Source: Anthracocystis setariae (Eukaryota > Basidiomycota > Ustilaginomycetes > Ustilaginales > Ustilaginaceae). From it: 17,364 nt of DNA. The position numbers and the translations under genes are program-made. Below are positions 1 through 9,706 of the stretch, one piece after another. Each line of letters starts with the position of its first letter. Position 1 is the stretch's first letter. The notes beneath the pieces are model-generated. The model was not told where the DNA came from and did not search any database. It saw only the letters and a list, made by a program, of their open reading frames with translations. Where the stretch lies: NCBI GenBank assembly GCA_928724745.1, contig CAKMXJ010000033.1, forward strand, positions 1-17,364, written 5' to 3'.

Positions 1-3000
1 ACCTCAACTGGATCCATGAATGGCGTGGTCCTTGATCGTCGTCTCATTCGTAGAGCTAAATGAAAGGGAACAAGTCTTCAACTGGCTTGGAGGTACCCAT
101 CGGGGATCCAGTCCTCCGAAATCTTCGGTCGCGCTACCCTCGGAACTCAACGGATCTATTCATCCGGGAGTAGCGTCTACACCTCACTGTTGAAGCTTCA
201 TCCAAGTTCCCCGCCCTTTGAATCCAGGCCACTGACCCTGACTCGTCGTCCCAGCAAGTCCAAAGAAGCTAACTCTACCAAGCAGTCAAGAAGCTCCTCT
301 TCTTTGCCCCATTCCTACTCGCAGCCTTCCAAGAACGGTGGTAGCGACAGACATCGAAATCAACGCAACGAGTCTTTCGGTCATCTCGGTCCTCTTCCAG
401 TCGACGATCCGCCGAACTTCCCAAGAGAAGGTTTGCCCTCAGCCCAGTACGCCATTCTGGAGCGCACCTCTGACTCGGAAGGTCCCACGCGCGCTTCTCC
501 TCATGGCGTCAGAAGCCAGGAAACTGCCGGCACTCGAAACTCGCAGCACTTGACCGAGTTCCATCTGACAGTAATCACGCCGCTGAGCTCAGTGCCGGCG
601 ACGAGTCTGCTCAACATCAGAGATCCCTTTCGCACCCTACCAATCAGATCGAGAATGGTCTTAGCAAGGATGCGGGCTGCTGCCAACGGTCCCAACTTGG
701 AGATGCGAGACGCGCTAGGCGTCAAGGGTCGGCCGCATTCGGGTGACTCAGAAACCGATCCTACTACCTTCGGTGCCGCCAAATCCTCAACACCCAGTGT
801 CGGCCTCTCGAGTGCCACCGAAGGTCACGCTCGACCTCGAGCTGGCATCCTCGGATCTGGCAAGGTCTAGAGTCAATCGATGGAGATCACATGATGCGAT
901 CGACCCACATCGATGATGTTGAAGATTCGGATGATACGCCCCCGGAGCACTACGCGCCGGCGAACCGATTTGACACCGTCACCACAGTCAGCTTGTTCAG
1001 GACGGCCGTCAGCCAGCTCGACTCGCCGAGATCCACGAATGCACGTCGCCAGAACAACGTGTCCCGGGCATCAAAGCTCAGCCTCCGCACTCGGATACAC
1101 CGCTTGCTCGCCACCTCGATCAGGGCTCGGGACATGCGTCGCCGCTGGCTGACCTCATCATCAATCTTGAGAGGCGTCTCAGTATCCCGAGTACCCTAGG
1201 CACGAGAGGCTCGGCGCACTTTCACGACGCAGCAGACTCGGCCAGCAGTGGATTCTTGCAGTTCGAATCCGAGTCTACCCTGCCAGCGATCGCTGCGGGT
1301 CCATCCCCTACGCCATCATCTGACGATCATGGTGCGCAACATTCGTATCATGAGTTCCATGATGATGATGATGATGATGATGCTTCCATTCGTGCCCTTC
1401 CGCACCGCACACATCTGCCCGCAGCCTCTCATACAGCGCTTGTCGAGACAGTCAGTCCTCCAAATCGCAACTCGTTCCTGGACCCAGTCTCCCGACATCT
1501 CCCGCGGCTCACGAGGCAGTAGCAACAAGCCATTGGGATAAGCGTGACACGTTTGGCGGACTCGAATCGATGCCTCTGGTCGCAACCAGATCGCAGCAGA
1601 GCGAAATCGTCTCGGACACATCTCGGACGCAGCTCTCGCATCGCTCCTTTGCGACATTCGGTCCTGAAGATGCACATGCCCATCTCGACCAACACGCGGG
1701 GATGATTCGGAACAGAAAGGAATTGTGCTACCCGAGGTCAAGGTCTCGGAAATCGAAAGTCATTTGAAGCCGTCGAGGCGGCGCTGCAAGTCCATCGCGA
1801 GGAAGGTAGCTTCGATCCCACTCCTTGCGACAGAGGATGTCGGATGCCTCGTACGCGCTTCATCCCAATGGCTCATCCGTGAGCATGATCTCGCGCGAAG
1901 GAAGTCTGCAACCCACGCAGCGAGCCGCGGACATGAGCACTGAGGACCTCTCTTCCCGGCGCTTGACTCAGGACAATTCCCCTCGTTTGTCATGAGCGAC
2001 GATGGACGCCGCATCACTCTGGCGCCGGAATCGCACGATGCGCTGGCGGATGCGGTGCGCAGTGTTCGACGGGCCATCAGCTCGTCTCAGCTCACAGATG
2101 CTGAGGGCCCGCGAACGGCTCTGGCCGATCAATCAGTGGACGACCTTGGCATGGAAAGCTTTGTGTCTGTAGCAGCAGAGACCGCAGACGAGAAGCCGAT
2201 GGTAGGCGATGTTTCAATGCTCTCAGAAGCTACACCTGCTCGAGCCGCCCGACGACGACAAGAGGGGATGCGAGACATTGAGGAAGCGTACGGTCGAATG
2301 CTGGCCTTGGTCCAATCCTCGGCCATTGGTGTCACCCCGTCTCCGCAAATGCGATCTGACGAAGGCCGGCTTGGCGTTGAACCTCCTCGTCGCCCGATCA
2401 AGCACGGCGCCTCTGCAGGTGGGGCAAACGAGCCATTCTACAACTCTCCGTTGGCTAAGTCCTCCACCAAAACAGATGAACCGCTCAGCCAATCGAGTCA
2501 ACCCAAGCGCAACGCTGCTGATGGGACCGATGCCAACCAGTCGGGTCGCCCCCGAGCGCGAGCGTTGTCCAACGGGGAGAAGCGCAACTCAACCTCTTTG
2601 TCAGGTCTCATGGGCATGCCGCTGACATGAATGCTCAAATGTTGCGGCATGCCAGCAGTTCCTCGGTGTCTTCGGCTCAAGACTTTAGGCATGAATCAAC
2701 GGAAGGAGCGGCAATTCGCCGACGACCATCGTCAGTTGCCAAATCCAGCTCCAGCCGATACTCGCAAGCCTTGAGCCGCGAATATGTACCGTCCTCATTG
2801 CTGGACTCGATAGTTCGCGCAAGCGCTTCAGCACGGACAATACTACCGTAGGTCGGGCTAGCTCCGGTGGCGGTCACACCTCGCCGTCGGCCACCGCCAA
2901 GACGCTGGGCACGCCTCGGTCGTTTGCCACATCGGTTTCGCAGCCGTCGCTTGCCAACATGGTTCGTCGTCATGAGCTCGAGAAAGAGAGCTTGCTCGAT

Positions 3001-4253
3001 ACGCTCGAGAGAGTGCGCGCCGAGAATGCTGATCTGCATGCACGTCACGAAAGCCTCACTTCAGATCTTCACGCCGAGGTGACCCGGAGTGCTGGAGCCA
3101 GAGCGCGAGCTCGAACGACGCGACTCGCGTGAGGTGAAACTCATTGGACAAATCCAGGATCTCGAGAACGAATTGATGGAGTTGCGCTACCTTGATCATC
3201 AACTGAATTCCAGTGCCGATCAGACGCTTGGATCGGAGGATGCCGAAGGCTCTATCATGGATGTAGAATTGCCAGCTTCTCTGTCGACAAGTACACGCAT
3301 GAATGCTGCTACTTGCTTGTCGAGGGGAATGGATGATCAAATGAATCCGACACCGTCGTCGTCTTCCAAGTTGGCACACAGGAGCACGCGTTCCGAAGCG
3401 TTTGTCGCCGGACTGCCGGGATCGGGGCGCTCGACATTGCTGACAAGCAGGAACGAATGGCCTCGTGCTCGACCGGTTTCTCTACTGAACGGACCTGGCG
3501 GTCTTTACAGAGACGAACGAGGCTCGGAAAGATCGAGCCAGTCGTCGCCGCTCACAACGCCACGCAGCAGTAGCCTGCTTCGCGAACATGTTCGGGAACA
3601 TCGAGCCAAGGCCAAGGCTGCGCTAGCACAGCCAGCTTCGCCGACATTGCTGGGACTTGGGCTGCCGAAGGAGGAGGACGAGGCGTGCAACATTGGTGAC
3701 GAGCAGCTGCCGGAGATCGAGGATGAGCTCGACGCTGTGCTAGAGCTCGATTCTCTTTCGCAAGCAGCAGCGCACGAGACTGATCGACGTAGAGATAGCC
3801 ACGAGCGAGGGTATGACGAGCAGCATGAACGAAACAGTTTTGTGCTTTCGACGACGACGGCTGTCGGCGTTGGCGAGACTGCTTCCTCAGGACTCTTTGT
3901 TCGTTCCGCGATCGTCTTCGCAGGTGACTGTGACTAAGAACACAGCCGGTCAACTTGCACGTGCCTCGCCTACGTCGAGCAAGATCGTCACAAGCCGTTC
4001 GATCAGCGGTGGCGGTAGCTTCGCATCGCGTCTGCCCCGACTGGGTCTCAAGCCCAGCACGCGCTACTCTACGACAGGCAGCGTAGGTGGTGGTATGCGC
4101 ACCGTCTCGGGCGCCACTGACAAGTCGACTGGCTCCACGCTGTCGTCGGTCTACAGCACCGCTTCGACGGCCGCCGTCCCGCCATCGCTAGGCTCGCTTC
4201 CGAGCGGCAACAACACCATGGAGGACGAAATTCAGCCGAACTCGCCAAACTAG
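1..4253 (+). pseudogene. Frameshifted large Ser-rich coiled-coil protein gene, 5' end outside window
   Basis: I do not recognise the family. Protein-like sequence runs almost continuously on the + strand but hops between frames: frame 1 from 64 to about 860, frame 3 to about 985, frame 2 to about 1510, frame 1 to about 1725, short patches in frames 3, 2 and 1 to about 1990, frame 3 to 2625, frame 2 to about 2815, frame 1 to about 3090, frame 2 to about 3905, then frame 3 to the stop at 4251-4253. A stop in frame 1 lies at 61-63. Visible features are Ser-rich disordered stretches, a seven-Asp run (1361-1381), a short helix with RDIEEAYGRML (about 2270-2310) and a coiled coil (about 2950-3200) with VRRHELEKESLLDTLERV followed by ERELERRDSREVKLIGQIQD. 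The tail is Ser/Thr/Gly-rich. The joins lack GT-AG borders, so they look like small insertions or deletions, not introns. Function is unknown; the coiled coil suggests a scaffold or cytoskeletal role, as inference only. It may be a decayed gene or an intact gene with uncorrected sequencing indels. Confidence 0.6.
2950..3230 (+). other. Coiled-coil segment of the broken gene, split by a frameshift
   Basis: Heptad-like Leu and charged residues run through LEKESLLDTLERVRAENADL in frame 1, and continue as ELERRDSREVKLIGQIQDLE in frame 2. The switch falls at about 3088-3092, where removing one base at cccggagtgctgg would restore a continuous helix. This is the clearest single case that the frame changes come from small indels within one original protein. 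Confidence 0.6.
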
Positions 4254-4450
4254 GAAATCCACAGCCTCACTTGCGCTACTACTCGCCACCTCGCAGCAAG
4301 ATGATCTGAAAGCGTAGTTTGGGTTGATGGTATCAATAGATTTAAATTCCACCAACCAGGTCCGTACTGTGGCTATCGGGCTGTGGTAAGTTGGTGGTCA
4401 AGGTGCAAAGAAGCGAGCGAGGGTGTTGGATGCCAGCTGGGCTTTCTTTT

Positions 4451-4470
4451 GATTGATTGATTGATTGATT
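4451..4470. repeat. GATT tetranucleotide microsatellite, 5 units
   Basis: Five perfect GATT units. It is a simple sequence repeat in non-coding DNA with no further function visible. Confidence 0.9.
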
Positions 4471-4710
4471 GGAGCTATGACTGCCGCTGGTGGTGGTGGT
4501 GGTGTTGCGCGGGATGGGGAGGGGGGTTTACGCGATAGCACATCCGAGGTTCTTGCGCCTCAAGTGGATGAATGGATGGATGATTGAAACCAACGGCGCT
4601 GGAATCGAGCTGAGCGGTACTTTTGGATTCGGCTTTGCCACTTTTGTGATGCTGATTTTCGCCGAAAGAGCGGTTGGGTTGGCTGATGTAAGTGTGGAGC
4701 TTGCGCCCGT

Positions 4711-4758
4711 TTCTTTTTTTTTCTTTCTTTCTTTTGCGTGTGTGTGTGTGTGTGTGTG
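4711..4758. repeat. Compound microsatellite: TTTC-rich tract then (GT)n
   Basis: A T/C tract is followed directly by about ten GT units ending at 4758. It lies three bases beyond the stop codon of the - strand histone-fold gene, so it would form CA repeats at the start of that gene's 3' untranslated region. Confidence 0.9.
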
Positions 4759-4761
4759 AGT

Positions 4762-4998
4762 TTAGCCACGAACTCGTTTACGAGCGCCATTGATGTGACG
4801 CCTTGTGATGATTTTCGAAGATTTGATGCCGTTGGAGAGGTCTTGTTGTTGAGCGAGTTTGGATTCGTTGGCGAGTTTTTGGAGGTAGATGAGGAAGGCG
4901 AGCAAGATGTAGAGGTCGGTTGTTTTGGAGAGACGGGTGTTGGTGGGGAGGTGTGCGCGGATAAGTTTTTTTATCAGCGACCGAGCTGGAAGCTTCAT
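4762..4998 (-). CDS. CENPW: CENP-W-like histone-fold kinetochore protein, 78 aa
   Basis: CENP-W pairs with CENP-T through a histone fold and, with CENP-S and CENP-X, binds centromeric DNA in the inner kinetochore (family knowledge). The protein is short, basic and single-exon. It has a basic N-terminal part (LIKKLIRAHLPTNTRLSK), a central hydrophobic helix (DLYILLAFLIYLQKLANES, residues about 28-46) and a last helix with RRHINGARKRVRG. This order matches the CENP-W pattern DLLVxLNxLLFxxRLAEES, then an HV/HI helix, ending in K/R-x-R-G. At 78 residues it is close to the 88 of the human protein. I start at the Met at 4998; an in-frame Met at 5121 would add 41 residues of low-complexity Ser/Thr-rich sequence not expected in the family. 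It is divergent from CSN6. The histone fold is fairly secure; a different small histone-fold subunit is the main alternative. Confidence 0.68.
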   Translation of the reverse strand: MKLPARSLIKKLIRAHLPTNTRLSKTTDLYILLAFLIYLQKLANESKLAQQQDLSNGIKSSKIITRRHINGARKRVRG

Positions 4999-5349
4999 TG
5001 TACTGGAATGAATGTGAAATGCAGAGCGGGAGAGGGCGGTTGGTGATGGAGAAGAGGTCAGAGAGTGAATGATGATGGTTTGATGGCAAAGTAACAGAGT
5101 ACAGTAGTAACAATGCAACACAGTTGAGAGACGCGCGCCGCATCTGCGATTCAGCCAAATCTCGTTGCGGCAAAATCACGTGCACCGAGCTGTCAAGAAA
5201 AGTGGAGGAAAATAATGCGTTCCGTGCTCGAGCCATGTTGGCTATCGTCGTTCATCTTGAACAACCAACCATCACTATCGCATACTCTCTGCATTACCAC
5301 ACCACTCACTGAAAAGAGGCAAAAGAGGCATACAGTGGAAACAATCAAG
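4999..5349. promoter_or_regulatory. Divergent promoter shared by CENP-W-like gene and CSN6
   Basis: The two start codons face away from each other with 351 bp between them. The interval contains CACGTG at 5177-5182 (an E-box, the core bound by Cbf1-type bHLH factors) and ACGCG at 5131-5135 (core of MBF-type cell-cycle sites in other fungi). A TACAGTA heptamer lies at 5100-5106. No clear TATA box stands out. Regulatory use of these words is inferred from known fungal motifs and has not been shown for this locus. Confidence 0.5.
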
Positions 5350-6913
5350 ATGTCATCCCACGCTGGACCTTCGAGTTGGAACTGTGCAAGCACGTTGAAT
5401 ACCTCAAAGCTCTCGCCAGTCGTCCTGGACTCTCACGCCTCCTCAGGGATCGGAAGCAACATCAGTCTGTAAGTGATCTCCTAGCTCATAGCCAGCTCAC
5501 TCCGGTATTCAACTCATTCATCGCCTCTGCCCATCCATTCCGCTTGATCATGTCTTCAACCAGCCACCCGCTCCCGATCTTGAACATTTCGGAACACCTC
5601 GTCCGCACACGATTGCAAACCAACGATGCACAACTCACAGGTAAGCACTTGACAACAACTACCATATCCAGCCTGGCTGAGCCATCAAGCTGATTTTGAT
5701 GCCTCCAATTCCATCCTTTCGCAGTGTACGGCGTGCTTCTCGGGACACAGCAAGGGCGAGACATCGACATCCAGAACTCATTCGAGATCCGACTGGACGC
5801 ATCCCCCTCCTCCCCACTCTCTCCCATCATCAACCACTCATTCTTGAAAGCACGCCAATCACTCTACAAACAAGTCTTCCCCACCCTCGACATCCTCGGC
5901 TGGTACACCATTGGCGACATCCCCACCCCGCAACATGTCGAAATCCACAAACAACTCCTCGCCTACAACCAAGCACCCATCCTCGTGCAATTGCATCAAA
6001 CCGTCACGTCCTTCGAGCATGCACAGAGTAACGGCCAACTCCCCATCAAGGTGTACGAGTCGATCGTCGAAATGGTGCAAGGCGAGACGGCCAACTTGTT
6101 TGTACCCGCCGGGTACAAGATCGAAACGGGTGAGGCGGAGCGCATTGCAGTCGACCATGCGAGTAAGGCAGGCGCCGAATCGGCGAGTGATGCTCAGAGT
6201 GTTTGTAAGTTGTTGCCATCCCTGATGTTTGATCGTGTTGAGAGGAGGAGAGGTGCTGATGTTGTGGTTTTGGGTGTGGATGTGCAGTGCTTACGGGGAT
6301 GCAGGTGCAACATAGTGCGATCGGCAAGCTTCACGATCGGATCGGTCAGGTTTTGAGTTATATCCAAGCGGTTAAGGATGGTCGGGTTGCATGGGATTAC
6401 GAAGCGATGCGACAGATTCACACTGTGGTGGCGAATCTGCCCAGAACCGTGCTGCCAGAGCTTCAGGAGGAATTGTGGCGCGTAAGTGATACCGGATCGA
6501 AATTGGGCATCGCATGGTATCTCAGCGCTAACTCTTCTGCTGTTGCATTGGATGGTAGGAACATAACGATGTGCTGCTGACGAGTTACCTCTCGGTGCTC
6601 ACGCAGAGCTTGCACACCATGAACGAGGTAAGTGACCAAGGTCAGGGGTAGAGTATGCAGGGTTAGTAGAGGGCAAGAAGCGTTAACTGACGTACACTGT
6701 TGCATCTGCGCTACGGGCTCTATTGGTGTCTCTCCGTCGTGATCGTGTCACGCGAAACACTTACAGTTGACAGACAAGTTCGAATTGGTTCAGGCTGGGG
6801 GTAGAGAGGACAGCAATGAGGGTGGCATTGTCGGTGCTTCGGCATCGGCAGCTCAGGGTCGCAGAAGTGGCGCAGCTGGCAGAAGTAGTTCAGCACTGCG
6901 TGCAGTGTACTGA
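5350..6913 (+). CDS. CSN6: COP9 signalosome subunit 6 (CSN6), six exons, 361 aa
   Basis: CSN6 is the MPN-domain partner of catalytic CSN5 in the COP9 signalosome, which removes NEDD8 from cullins. Exons are 5350-5468, 5564-5640, 5725-6204, 6288-6481, 6559-6627 and 6767-6913; every intron is GT-AG and all phases join, giving 1086 nt. Residues 41-51 (HPLPILNISEH) open the MPN domain, and VYGVLLGTQQGRDIDIQNSFE (66-86) and LGWYTIGDIPTPQHVEIHKQ (123-142) are close to the CSN6 pattern. The metal ligands of the JAMM motif are absent: Thr127 and Gly129 stand where active enzymes have His-Ser-His, as expected for the inactive CSN6 subunit. A later GEAERIAVDHASK block and the C-terminal helices (LTSYLSVLTQSLHTMNE) match the CSN6 tail. 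The first 40 residues are a Ser-rich extension. No lesions were found. Confidence 0.93.
5469..5563 (+). other. CSN6 intron 1
   Basis: GTAAGT donor and CAG acceptor, 95 nt. Splicing joins CT to C so that the protein reads ISLHPLPILN, as expected for the family. Confidence 0.9.
5641..5724 (+). other. CSN6 intron 2
   Basis: GTAAGC donor and GCAG acceptor, 84 nt, phase 1. The junction codon GTG gives QLTVYGVLLG. Confidence 0.9.
6205..6287 (+). other. CSN6 intron 3
   Basis: GTAAGT donor and GTGCAG acceptor, 83 nt, phase 1. It joins SV to LLTGMQVQHSAIG, the conserved start of the C-terminal helices. Confidence 0.88.
6482..6558 (+). other. CSN6 intron 4
   Basis: GTAAGT donor and GGTAG acceptor, 77 nt, phase 0. 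It joins EELWR to EHNDVLLTSYL. Confidence 0.88.
6628..6766 (+). other. CSN6 intron 5
   Basis: GTAAGT donor and TTACAG acceptor, 139 nt, phase 0, with TTAAC/CTGAC branch-like words inside. It joins HTMNE to LTDKFELVQ, matching the family's TMN..xxKF motif. Confidence 0.85.
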
Positions 6914-7270
6914 CCATCCATGTCGGCAGCAATTCAACCACATCGAGGCGAGCTTCATTTGAAGTAACTGGGGGTTTTGGGCTTGAGGGTTGCAGCTTGG
7001 GTAATGTGAAGCAGTAAGGGTTCTGGATCATTCACCGCCGAAGCCACGTTCTCAGGCGAGTGGCAGAAGGCTTACGTCGATTGATCGATTGGGCCCGCTT
7101 CTGCAAGCAACCACCCGACGATAACAGGTACGACGATGGGCTGGGCGCAACAAGCATCTCGGCTTAATACGTTGGCCGTTGCGCCAGGCGCAAAGAAAGA
7201 GACCGGAAAGAAGCTCAAGGGCATCTGGAAGCTGCGGTTAAAGAGGGCAGATATGCAAGAATTTTTTTAG
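6914..7270 (+). other. Region with possible short or partial coding sequence, unresolved
   Basis: This is the 3' flank of CSN6. Two overlapping + strand readings look somewhat protein-like. Frame 1 is open from 7018 to about 7168 and includes LRRLIDWARFCKQPPDDN without an ATG. Frame 2 has an ATG at 7136 (A at -3, G at +4) and a 44-codon ORF ending at 7270 with a basic tail including KKLKGIWKLRLKRADMQEFF. A candidate donor (CAG then GTACGA at about 7127) and acceptor (GCGCCAG at about 7188) might link exons. Neither reading matches a family I know, and ORFs this short occur by chance, so I call no gene. Part of it may be CSN6 3' untranslated region. Confidence 0.25.
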
Positions 7271-7498
7271 TTTGTCAATGTTAATGAAACCGGGTCTCAC
7301 AGACGTGGACTGTTCACTGTGTTCGGTTTTTGATCGTTTCTTGCCATCCCAACGACGATTGGTTTGGACCCGAAGACCGGACTCAGCACAATGCTGTGGC
7401 GTAACGTTCAGGGTCGCTCTGCATGTGTCAGCTCCAACAAAAGCCGGATTGGATGTGAGCCAGGGTTACTGGATCGACGTGCGGTTTGTGGGCAGCCT

Positions 7499-7517
7499 AA
7501 AAAAAAAAAAAAAAAAA
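7499..7517. repeat. A19 homopolymer tract
   Basis: Nineteen consecutive A. I saw no flanking target duplication that would identify it as the tail of a retroposed copy. Confidence 0.9.
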
Positions 7518-8836
7518 CACTCCAAAGGCTGAGCTTGGTTTTATCGGCGAATCGATTGGAACTCCGGTTCGCCGTTTGCAACAAAGCTTTGGGACCAGCT
7601 GAATTGCGAGATGATTTTGAAAACCCGAACTCCTCACTATGGAATTCACATTTTGTCATGCAAAAGCTATCATGCATCCCAAGCTTAGTGGAGATGGGGC
7701 TGTGTGGGGGCCATGATGGACGGGGTCGTAGGTAGGAGAGCATCCAATGCGGAGCCAGTTGCGCTCGATCTCAGACATCGGGAAATTCATGCTCAAGCCA
7801 ATGTATCGTAGGTGGTCAAAGGGCAGAGTAACTACTGTTTACAGTACTGGATTGTTGTTATAGTTGTTCCTGACAGCCACCGCCAAGCCCAAGTTGGATT
7901 GCACTTGCAACGCAGATCCGCTGCACATCAACGTACAGTAGCATGTGCAGTGCGCTTTTTAATTTGGTGTGCCAACACAAGGACAGTCCTGAATGGAATC
8001 CAACACCAAGTCAACAGCGTTGACCTCGTATTATATATGTTGGCTTGTTTGTTGAGCGTGACTTGCAACTTGAATAGTCTCAATTCCGCTTCACGGGTGA
8101 GTGCCATGTAGATGTTGGAGGCTCAAAGTTACGACCTCTGAATTGTTGTTCGAGGTAACGAGCAATGCGACAGTGCAATGTTGATACACTGGCTGTGTCT
8201 CTAATACAATGGGCATCGAGACACAGCAACAATGCGGCTTGATGGACGGACCACTGGCAAGCGCATACAGTACGAAGAGGAGGAGATGAGTCCAGGAGCA
8301 AGAGGTGCAATCGATCGGTGATAAGAGGCAGCAACTCTACAGGATTGACTATAACATTGCATAGTCAGAACGTCTCTATTGTGGAACCGAGCTGCTTCCG
8401 AGTTGAATTTGGTGAGAATTGAGAACCCGAATGCAACAATGCCTCGTGAGCAGCTCGACTGTATCAAAATTGGCCGCTGGTCAGGCTAGCTCAAGTGCAA
8501 CAAGGCTGAGATTGGCAAGCCCTGCGATAAGCAGCCATTCGTCGGAGCCTCAAAAACCGGCACAGAAGCAGCTCCGCCATTTCGTTCCGTTGCGTTCAGC
8601 ACGACAGCAGCCACTCTGTTTGCATACAGTACAGCATTTTGGCCACTTTTCAAGTTCCGCATTGGGCTCGCATAGGCAACTGTATCTGAGCCCCCCCACC
8701 CAACACAGTACATACAGTACTGCACTCTACGCTCAAGAATTTGTCTCACTTTGGAGCGACACTGCACCAAGCTTGCACTCTGACTGCCGCGACTCCTGGT
8801 CTCTGTTGGCGAGACGAGACTTTTCTTACCGCCGCG

Positions 8837-8892
8837 CTGCAATCTCACGTAGTCCCTAATGCGCCTGCAATCTCACGTCGTGCCTAATGCAC
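8837..8892. repeat. 28-bp tandem repeat, two units
   Basis: Unit 1 (8837-8864) and unit 2 (8865-8892) both begin CTGCAATCTCACGT and differ at three positions. They are directly adjacent and non-coding, which indicates a local duplication. Confidence 0.85.
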
Positions 8893-9131
8893 CCTTTGCA
8901 TGCTAGTGCGGGTTGGGTTTGAAACGTTCGTTGACTTGGGCGCTGCAAGCTCGGCAAGATCAGCAGGTCCAACTCTTGCTTATAGCCATGCGAATTTGAT
9001 AGAAAGTGATACACAGTAAGTAGATTCTCAGACTCGGAAGCTGGTTTGATGACAGCCAAAAATGCATTTCGATCTCATGCCGCTCAATCTCAATCTGCCA
9101 AGCCAAAAAAAAAAACAACCCCGCACAACTA

Positions 9132-9154
9132 CACCTTTTTTCGATCAAGTTCGG
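9132..9154 (+). repeat. Left terminal inverted repeat
   Basis: It begins CACCTTTTTTCGATC and matches the reverse complement of 9707-9729 except for G versus A at one position. Confidence 0.8.
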
Positions 9155-9182
9155 AATTCGGACTGTCAACTTCGATAACAAG

Positions 9183-9332
9183 TTCGGTAACTACACTGCT
9201 ATTTGTACAGTTGTTCGGTAGCATGTATGCTTTTCGGTACAGTTGTTCGGTATCAAGTATGCTTTTCGGTAAGATACACATCAAGTTCGGTAATGCTTGC
9301 TTACAAGTTCGGTATAACAAGCGTGTTCGGTA
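9183..9332 (+). repeat. Cluster of eight TTCGGTA motifs, including a 32-bp tandem repeat
   Basis: TTCGGTA occurs at 9183, 9214, 9233, 9246, 9265, 9286, 9308 and 9326. Positions 9208-9239 and 9240-9271 form two adjacent 32-bp units that both begin CAGTTGTTCGGTA and differ at two bases. The cluster sits just inside the left inverted repeat. Subterminal repeats of this kind serve as transposase binding sites in several DNA transposon families; that role here is inferred. Confidence 0.85.
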
Positions 9333-9706
9333 ACCAAGTAGTTCCTTGATCACTGTCTTTAGCGTTGTTACTGTACTTGAGATGATGGTTTTGCAATCAA
9401 ATGATGATGACAAGACAGTTACGATTACGTGTGACCATTGCAATGTGGAGCTATGATACAGTACAAGAACGTGGTATGGTGGTAGTGGTTAGCAGCGATG
9501 GCAAGGAGGATGTGTCTTGGAAGCTGATCTCAAGAAGCTACGGTGAGGACAACTCTCAGCGCACTGCTCACTCAGACACCGTTCGGATACTGAATTCGAT
9601 CCTCGGCTTTGTCGATTTTGTCTCGCACGCTACACCGAAACACTTGGACAATACCAAACAAGCAGTTCGAACAAGCTCGCTTATTTCGAATTCGTACGCC
9701 GGCATA

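Larger units (their letters stand above)
4254..4761. other. Spacer with simple repeats between convergent genes
   Basis: This stretch separates the stop of the upstream + strand gene from the stop of the - strand histone-fold gene. It should hold both 3' untranslated regions. I see no convincing coding sequence. It contains five GATT units at 4451-4470, a TGG run at about 4489-4503, a pyrimidine tract of TTTC type at about 4711-4735 and a GT dinucleotide run at 4738-4758. The long reading frame across the second half is made largely from these repeats. Confidence 0.7.
7271..9129. other. Gene-poor spacer, first part
   Basis: No reading frame here has protein-like composition or a recognisable motif on either strand. 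It contains a 19-base A-tract (7499-7517), several exact TACAGTAC octamers (7840, 8266, 8625, 8713), one TACAGTA (7934-7940) and a 28-bp tandem repeat (8837-8892). Together with the sequence after the inverted-repeat element it makes a spacer of about 4.5 kb, unusually long next to the closely packed genes on its left. Confidence 0.65.

Noticed and set aside
1261..1270. GTTCGAATCC resembles a tRNA T-arm box
   Set aside because: No matching acceptor, D-arm or anticodon structure surrounds it, and it lies inside a clear protein-coding patch (FLQFESES).
1..4253. Frame changes in the first gene explained as introns
   Set aside because: The joins shift by one or two bases with almost no missing protein and have no GTAAGT...AG borders, unlike the clear introns of CSN6.
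4490..4759. 89-codon + strand frame
   Set aside because: Made largely of TGG, TTTC and GT repeats and partly antisense to the 3' flank of the CENP-W-like gene.
4999..5121. 41-residue N-terminal extension of the CENP-W-like protein from the upstream in-frame ATG
   Set aside because: The extra sequence is Ser/Thr/His-rich without family similarity and takes up a third of the divergent promoter; the ATG at 4998 gives a normal family length.
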